Below, one piece after another: positions 59,110 through 64,000 of a stretch of 64,000 nt of DNA. Numbering within the stretch: position 1 is the stretch's first letter; every line of letters starts with the position of its first letter. The position numbers and the translations under genes were made by a program. Below the pieces are notes generated by a model. It was not told the origin of the DNA. It did not search any database and worked only from the letters and a program-made list of their open reading frames with translations. This stretch comes from Symbiodinium sp. CCMP2592 (lineage: Eukaryota > Sar > Dinophyceae > Suessiales > Symbiodiniaceae): positions 620,001 through 684,000 of the forward strand of contig CAJNDT010000491.1 of assembly GCA_905221615.1 (NCBI GenBank), written 5' to 3'.

Positions 59110-59882
59110 GGACGCTTGAGCCTTGCGCGACGAAGTCGCCCTGCTAGCAGTTCGAAGACCGCCAGCTCGCACCACTCCAACATGATGTTGTGAAGCTCCT
59201 GCTCCCTCAGACTGAGGTCCAACAGAAATGGAATGCTGGCGTTCTCCGTCGTCTCCGAGAGTGGGGCAATGGCCTGAAAGCGGGTGATCACATCCGGTCG
59301 GCGCACAATCGCCGTGGCTTTGTCGATCTGCTCCAGGAATGTGTCCGCCTTCAGGGGCATTCGCTTTTGGTCGACTTCCAACTGCTGGCTCGTGGCGTTC
59401 CAGATCCGGTAGTTCCAGTCGCCTTTGTCGTTGATGATGCCCAGTTGCTGTGCCTCTGCTTTCGCCTCCGGTTTCCGAACCAACTGAGCCCGTGCCGCAA
59501 GCTCGAGGAAGAGGCATTCGATCATGTGCTGGCGGAGAGGCCGGTCGAGCTTTTCCGGGGTTTCCTTCATCATCTTCTTCCAAGCCGAAGTGACCCGAAA
59601 CATCGTGTTGGTGATCGAGCCTGGTTGCGGAGGGGTTTGAAGAATCAGGAAGAATCCGGTGTCTAAGGACAGGCGCTGTAGCTGAGCTTGTCGAGGCGCA
59701 CCAATTCTTCCAAGGAAGTACCGTCCGAGATCTTGGGTCCCTGCCCTAGCTCCTCCCCGGCCCAACTGTCGGTGACCGCGACCGCGGCCTTTGCCGCCCT
59801 GAGGATTCCCCTTCCTGGGTCCGGGAGCTCCCGGCTTGGCAATCTCCCTGGGCCGTTTGGCATTGGGGAGGTCCGCATCCAT
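59067..59882 (-). CDS. LINE polyprotein linker region, unknown domain
   Basis: Frame of 271 residues starting with a Gly/Arg-rich basic stretch (GKGRGRGHRQLGRGGARAG), then a helical domain of about 190 residues without recognised motif. It overlaps the end of the RT/zinc-finger frame (59746) and ends where the USP frame begins. It may be an RNA-binding linker. Confidence 0.5.
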   Translation of the reverse strand: MDADLPNAKRPREIAKPGAPGPRKGNPQGGKGRGRGHRQLGRGGARAGTQDLGRYFLGRIGAPRQAQLQRLSLDTGFFLILQTPPQPGSITNTMFRVTSAWKKMMKETPEKLDRPLRQHMIECLFLELAARAQLVRKPEAKAEAQQLGIINDKGDWNYRIWNATSQQLEVDQKRMPLKADTFLEQIDKATAIVRRPDVITRFQAIAPLSETTENASIPFLLDLSLREQELHNIMLEWCELAVFELLAGRLRRARLKRPAQLEKLQELLNAL

Positions 59883-62010
59883 GTCCGCTATCTCCGCTAG
59901 CTTCGAGGCTGCCGGTAGCAGATGTCCGAATAGGACGGACGCCTGAGGTGCTTCCGCCTGAGCGATGCGTGAGCTCGCATTGTATCAGACACGCTTGTTG
60001 CATCACAACACACTTGCCTGCATGTTGGCGCGTGTCCGCAATAGTCGCTCCACAAACTGAACACGGGCTAACGCACGATCGAGCCCACTGCTTGCCTGCA
60101 TGTACGAGCATGGCCTCATGCCTTTGCATGATTTCAGGATGTTGCTGACGAATGTGCCGTTTGATCTGGTTTGAGGTGGCTAGCCACTGACCGCAAATCG
60201 AGCAATGATGCTTCAATTTTTGCACAACACCAGGCACAGCTACAAGATCGGTCCATCGCCTAGGAGCAGGCAAAGCCAACACATTGGCCCACTGTATCAC
60301 AGGCTGATCCGGAGACTCAGTTCCAATCTGCGGCATGCTATGCCAGATCGAGGTCTTCGGTTGAGCACCTGCATTCAGACCCGGCTGAGGTTCTGAAGAA
60401 TCCTGCACCCCACATAAGGCAGCCGATGGTACCGAGGGAGCTGAGGGCAGAGCAGCTGTAACTGAAGGAGCATCATCGGATCGGTCAGCCTCAGAATTTT
60501 CAGGAGGCACAGTAGTGGGCTCCTTAGGCGGCGAAACCTGCCTGCGAAGTGCCGGGCAACCATTTCGCTTCAGGTGCCTCTGGAGACTACCCCATTTCGT
60601 GAATTTGGCATCACAGAACCGGCAAATGGGCAACCCCTCCTTGGAGTATGAGGCCCGATCCGTGGCATCAAAATGACGAACTGGTGCCAGCAGCTTGTGA
60701 CGTTTTCCTTCGTGTGTTTTCAGCAAGTGTAATGTGGGAAAGGTTTGTCCGCATTCCTGACATTCATAGACCGACTGCATGGACGGCAGCTCAACCAAAG
60801 TGGCAGCTGCATGCGAGGCCTGAGTCCCATCAGGGGCTTGCGAGCCCTCCTGAGCCGGTTGACCCGAAGACCTGTGCCGTTTGGGCTGCAGCGTAGATAG
60901 CTCTGCAAGGACACACTGAGCGCGCGCACAAACCGCAGCAACAGCATAACAGGGAAACGGATGATCCTGCTGATGGCGCTCCAACCACTGCCGTGCACCA
61001 CGCTGAAGCTTGAGGAGAGGCACCTCGATGGAGAGGCGCTGCATAAAGGCGCTGTCCGATTCCTGCGTGAGATGACGTGGGGAGTGCGCCAAGGCTCTCA
61101 AGTGTTTCAGCGTTTGGATGTGCAGTTGTTGATACCCCCAAGTCGTTAGACCAACGGCCAACAACCCGTAAAGTTGGGCAGTCTGGACGCACACATGCCA
61201 GATGCGCAGTCGGCGACCAAGCGATAAGCCCCCCCGTCCTTGCAAGATTCTCGCCAAACGGTTGCGATGCAGGTTGGCCTGTTGCAAACGATACTTGAGG
61301 GTAAGGTCCTCGTAGTTGCCGTACGACAGTACGACCCCTAGATACGGGAATTGCTGATGCAGAGGCAGGTACGCTTTGGTGTACATGTTGTATCGCACAC
61401 AGTGACCTGCATCAGTCTTGTGCTTGACCCTACGCTTGCGAAGCCATCGCGCCGCCTCCAGGCCTTTGACCGCAACCAACATGTGAGACTTTTCAGGATT
61501 GATACAGAGACCAAGCGAGGCATACAGAGTGAAGATGGCCTGAATCTGATCACACATGATCTCCCCATCGTGAAAGGATCTAAGTGTCCAACTGAAGTGA
61601 TGATCATCAGCAAAGATGGTGGCATGTTCATCGCACCACGACGCACCTAAGAGTTCATTAGTGCAAAAACAGACGTAGCAGGAGTATACAACCCATAATG
61701 CCGGGGCAATGACATCACCCTGTTTCACCAATCGGGTCACAGCAATGTGTGCCACCTTATCTTCATCACCTGAGCGGCCCAACTGGTAGCTGCTGCACTC
61801 ATGGAGCTGCATAATGGCCTGGACAAGCGGTTCCGGAACACGAGCCCAGATCAAGGCACGCCACATCTCCGCCCTTGGGATGAGATTGAAGGCTTGACTC
61901 ATGTCGATTGACAGTTGAGCCCCTCCGACAAAGGGTTTAACTTGGACCCAGCATGTCTCGCTTGAATGTCCCGCTGTTGCTCCTTTAGCTGGGCCCGAAT
62001 GGCACTGCAA
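59746..62010 (-). CDS. LINE reverse transcriptase palm and four C2H2 zinc fingers
   Basis: RT motif A LSIDMSQAFNLI (about residue 33), motif B VKQGDVIAPALW (about 94), the catalytic ATIFADDHHF (about 129) and motif D GLCINPEKSHML (about 165). A thumb-like region follows, then four C2H2-type fingers: CQECGQTF...H...H (about 60,760-60,690), CRFCDAKF...H...C (about 60,630-60,560), CSICGQWL...H...H (about 60,205-60,140) and CSVCGATI...H...C (about 60,075-60,020). The fingers probably bind nucleic acid during target-primed reverse transcription. The RT fingers are in the upstream frame (61899-62810). Confidence 0.82.
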   Translation of the reverse strand: MQCHSGPAKGATAGHSSETCWVQVKPFVGGAQLSIDMSQAFNLIPRAEMWRALIWARVPEPLVQAIMQLHECSSYQLGRSGDEDKVAHIAVTRLVKQGDVIAPALWVVYSCYVCFCTNELLGASWCDEHATIFADDHHFSWTLRSFHDGEIMCDQIQAIFTLYASLGLCINPEKSHMLVAVKGLEAARWLRKRRVKHKTDAGHCVRYNMYTKAYLPLHQQFPYLGVVLSYGNYEDLTLKYRLQQANLHRNRLARILQGRGGLSLGRRLRIWHVCVQTAQLYGLLAVGLTTWGYQQLHIQTLKHLRALAHSPRHLTQESDSAFMQRLSIEVPLLKLQRGARQWLERHQQDHPFPCYAVAAVCARAQCVLAELSTLQPKRHRSSGQPAQEGSQAPDGTQASHAAATLVELPSMQSVYECQECGQTFPTLHLLKTHEGKRHKLLAPVRHFDATDRASYSKEGLPICRFCDAKFTKWGSLQRHLKRNGCPALRRQVSPPKEPTTVPPENSEADRSDDAPSVTAALPSAPSVPSAALCGVQDSSEPQPGLNAGAQPKTSIWHSMPQIGTESPDQPVIQWANVLALPAPRRWTDLVAVPGVVQKLKHHCSICGQWLATSNQIKRHIRQQHPEIMQRHEAMLVHAGKQWARSCVSPCSVCGATIADTRQHAGKCVVMQQACLIQCELTHRSGGSTSGVRPIRTSATGSLEASGDSGHGCGPPQCQTAQGDCQAGSSRTQEGESSGRQRPRSRSPTVGPGRS

Positions 62011-62810
62011 TGGGCAACAACACGAGTGATTGCTTCAGAGGTGCCTCGTCTCTGCAGGTATGCAAATTGAGGCCATGCCTGTACCAGCGCATCGACATGT
62101 GGTTGGAGTCTGGCACACAGTACAATACTCAGCACTTCACCAGCTGACGGCTGGAGGGCAATGGGCCGCAAGTCGCCTGGTTTGCGACACAACCGACCGG
62201 CTTTGGTCAGAAAGTGCAACCACGCCCTAGCTAAGCGAGGATCTAAGTCTATCACCCCTTGAGACCAGACATCTTGCATGTATGCTTGCAGACAATCTAC
62301 CACCTCATCCGGCGCATACTTCCAAGCCGCACCCGGCGCACAGCCTGGCGCAACAGCCTTACGTGCCGACAACTTTCGCATCGCCTTACACGCCTCATCC
62401 CAGCTGACATCCAAGGCTTCAGAAAGAACCCAGTCCTGAACAGGAATGCTACGATGATCAAACACCTTGGTCCAATGCTGCAACATGGCATCCTGCTCGG
62501 CCTCAACCGACAGCACTGCACCGTGGTCGTCCCGAAGCTGCACACGCTCGCTGGGCTGTCGTGGTGCCAACTGCTTGACTACCTTATAGAAAGCATGACT
62601 GTCATTCCGGTCCAGAGCAGCCTCAGCTCGCTCAAGCTGCTCGCTCCAAAGCTGACGCCGCTTGTGATTGCTTTGTCTGCGGAGCTCCCGTACCTGACGA
62701 TGGTAGGACACATGGCTTTCCAGCATTCCCAAAGATCCCTGACATGACACCTGGCGGTGCGCATCAGTGCAAGGTGACGCTCGCGCGCTTGCCAGACATT
62801 TCGCAGGCAC
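61899..62810 (-). CDS. LINE RT N-terminal part
   Basis: Begins with a basic helical region, then the sequence that precedes the LINE palm: DLRPIALQPSAGEVLSIVL, preceded by LHFLTKAGRLCRKPG (fingers). It ends around the motif-A junction, where the frame changes (about 61,900-62,010). Together with the neighbouring frame it forms one RT interrupted by an indel. Confidence 0.7.
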   Translation of the reverse strand: MPAKCLASARASPCTDAHRQVSCQGSLGMLESHVSYHRQVRELRRQSNHKRRQLWSEQLERAEAALDRNDSHAFYKVVKQLAPRQPSERVQLRDDHGAVLSVEAEQDAMLQHWTKVFDHRSIPVQDWVLSEALDVSWDEACKAMRKLSARKAVAPGCAPGAAWKYAPDEVVDCLQAYMQDVWSQGVIDLDPRLARAWLHFLTKAGRLCRKPGDLRPIALQPSAGEVLSIVLCARLQPHVDALVQAWPQFAYLQRRGTSEAITRVVAHCSAIRAQLKEQQRDIQARHAGSKLNPLSEGLNCQST

Positions 62811-63192
62811 AGCCTAACCTCCGGCGTTTCCCACGCTCGCTGTGCACTATAACGGGATGGGATGGATACAGCTGACATGCGGCTCGATGCAGTGCCTGGT
62901 CCACAAGCATGAGGTCGCTCTCGGAGCTGATGGTGGCAGGCATGTGCTGTCGCACACAATCATGATAGGCCTGTCTGGCTGCAGTGGAGTGCTGAAGTTC
63001 ACTCGTCATCCTGTTCACATCAGGTCGTGCCTGAACGAGTCGTTCAGGGAGGGCTTGCCTGGGCCTGGACCATTCCGACCTAGGATGGCACCGACCACAA
63101 GATGCTGAGCCCCAGTGCGCCAAGCCGACAGGCGGATCTGGGGAATTGGAATGGCTTGCCGACCGGTACGGCCTGCCTGCGATCGCCGACAC
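62764..63192 (-). pseudogene. LINE linker between endonuclease and RT, frameshifted
   Basis: Overlaps the endonuclease frame (63015-63192) and the RT N-terminal frame (62764-62810). The usable part is a helical stretch, STAARQAYHDCVRQHMPATI onwards. Its presence in a third frame shows that the LINE copy has several indels. Confidence 0.45.
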
Positions 63193-63992
63193 AGTATGAA
63201 GTCAATCTGGGTGCGAATTTCAGGCCCTACATATGTGGCCGCATCCGCAGCACTGCAGAAGGTGTTGAGAGCACACAACTGATGGGCCTGTAAGAATTGA
63301 GCAAACTGCTCATGATCAGCCGGTGTGACAGCAGACGATACCAATCCCTGACCAGTACAAGATTCATGCGACTGCAGCGGCGTGTTGAAATCACCACCGA
63401 TGATCATCCAGTGTCTCAAGGGAACCGAGGCTGCGACCTGATTGAGTTTGCTCCAAACCTTCTCGCGTTTTTGATAGATTTCGTGCTGCTCAGAACTTCT
63501 AGCCTGTTGGTAAACGCTTATGACTGTGATGGGTCGGCGCCTGAGCGGATGAGAAGCCGCTGCAGGGATGAGCACACGCAGGATGCGGCCTTTGATAGGC
63601 TCCGCTGTGCGTAGTTCCTTGGAAGTGGCAAGTCTCCGATTGATTAACACAGCAACTCCTAGGTGTGACGACTTCACAGGTCCTGACTGAATCCACGTCC
63701 ACTGACCAGCAACAAAATCTGCCGAAGGCCTCCACGTTTCTTGCAACATCACTATGTGCACCTGCATGCAAACCTGTGGAGAGTGAAGCCACTGCTGAAT
63801 CTCGTCGTATCCCGGTTTAGTCAGACCCCCCAGATTCAAGGTCAGAATGACCAGCTGATTACGCCTCACCTGCACCCTGCAGCGAGCTTCAAGATCCACC
63901 TGGAGCGGCGGCCAAGCAGGCAGCAAATCTTTGATGGAGTTTGTGATTCCTTCTCGGGGCACCTGGCGCTGCCGCAAGCAACGAACGCCCAC
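63015..63992 (-). CDS. LINE APE-type endonuclease domain
   Basis: EEP motifs in order: LVILTLNLGGL, VHIVMLQETW (catalytic Glu), LGVAVLINRR, WMIIGGDFNTPL (GDFN), TQIDFILCRR and a terminal GAQHLVV in place of SDH. This is the target-nicking endonuclease that precedes the RT in LINEs. The ORF reaches the right window edge, so its true start and any ORF1 lie outside. Confidence 0.8.
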   Translation of the reverse strand: MGVRCLRQRQVPREGITNSIKDLLPAWPPLQVDLEARCRVQVRRNQLVILTLNLGGLTKPGYDEIQQWLHSPQVCMQVHIVMLQETWRPSADFVAGQWTWIQSGPVKSSHLGVAVLINRRLATSKELRTAEPIKGRILRVLIPAAASHPLRRRPITVISVYQQARSSEQHEIYQKREKVWSKLNQVAASVPLRHWMIIGGDFNTPLQSHESCTGQGLVSSAVTPADHEQFAQFLQAHQLCALNTFCSAADAATYVGPEIRTQIDFILCRRSQAGRTGRQAIPIPQIRLSAWRTGAQHLVVGAILGRNGPGPGKPSLNDSFRHDLM

Positions 63993-64000
63993 CGAGTGGG

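Larger units (their letters stand above)
57533..64000 (-). mobile_element. LINE retrotransposon (EN-RT-C2H2-USP), decayed
   Basis: Domain order on the minus strand: APE endonuclease, RT, four zinc fingers, basic linker, USP-like protease, unknown C-terminal ORF. At least five frame changes (about 63.1, 62.8, 61.95, 59.8 and 59.07 kb). No poly(A) or 3' repeat is seen at 57.4-57.5 kb. The 5' end lies beyond the window. Confidence 0.75.

Overview
This window looks like a repeat-dominated stretch of a dinoflagellate nuclear genome, probably a coral-symbiont type (Symbiodiniaceae). The organism is an inference. It rests on several Ty1/copia polyproteins, YR/DIRS-like fragments with methyltransferase-like domains, a LINE with an APE-type endonuclease, degenerate TTTAGGG telomere-like tracts, long AT microsatellites, and intron-bearing fragments of a multicopy family. 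I see no ordinary housekeeping gene, rRNA, convincing tRNA or CRISPR array.

Layout. (1) 1-9,650, minus strand: a Ty1/copia pol (RT interrupted by one in-frame TAG, then RNase H, then about 480 extra residues), followed by a chain of unrecognised ORFs in shifting frames that ends in a CCHC zinc knuckle and runs off the left edge. (2) About 9,660-16,800, minus strand: a second, unrelated copia element lacking its 5' end (SAP-like, integrase, RT, RNase H, and a roughly 800-residue charged tail). It is saturated with the hexamer AGGAAC on the coding strand. (3) 16.8-18.4 kb, plus strand: a truncated element with zinc finger, dioxygenase-like and methyltransferase-like parts, then small coiled-coil ORFs and AT microsatellites to 21.05 kb. 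(4) 21,108-47,045: the centrepiece, a candidate giant (25.9 kb) Ty1/copia-like LTR retrotransposon. It has identical 184-bp TG...CA LTRs, a primer-binding-site-like sequence and G-tract flanks. It holds gag-protease-integrase, RT-RNase H with a large insertion inside the RT, a tRNA 2'-phosphotransferase (Tpt1/KptA)-like ORF, a 10.9-kb middle section with antisense intron-bearing gene fragments and satellites, an unknown ORF, and an EEP-nuclease-like ORF. (5) 47-53 kb: telomere-like, microsatellite, fold-back and direct-repeat DNA. (6) 53.1-57.4 kb, minus: a decayed YR/DIRS-like element (MT-like and RT-RNase H). (7) 57.5-64 kb, minus: a frameshifted LINE encoding endonuclease, RT, four C2H2 fingers and a ubiquitin-specific-protease-like domain.

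The most striking signal is a family of at least 27 tiny hairpins in element 4. Each has a 6-bp stem and a 4-nt loop (usually TCAG or ACAG). The stem sequence changes from copy to copy while pairing is kept. Four copies sit in tandem double-hairpin units in the 5' leader. The rest lie mostly in linkers between encoded domains and in the 3' non-coding region, usually but not always in the same codon phase. They occur in both the pol half and the cargo half, which supports treating the 25.9 kb as one element. Many frameshifts in the window fall at homopolymers or short repeats, so some may be sequencing errors.
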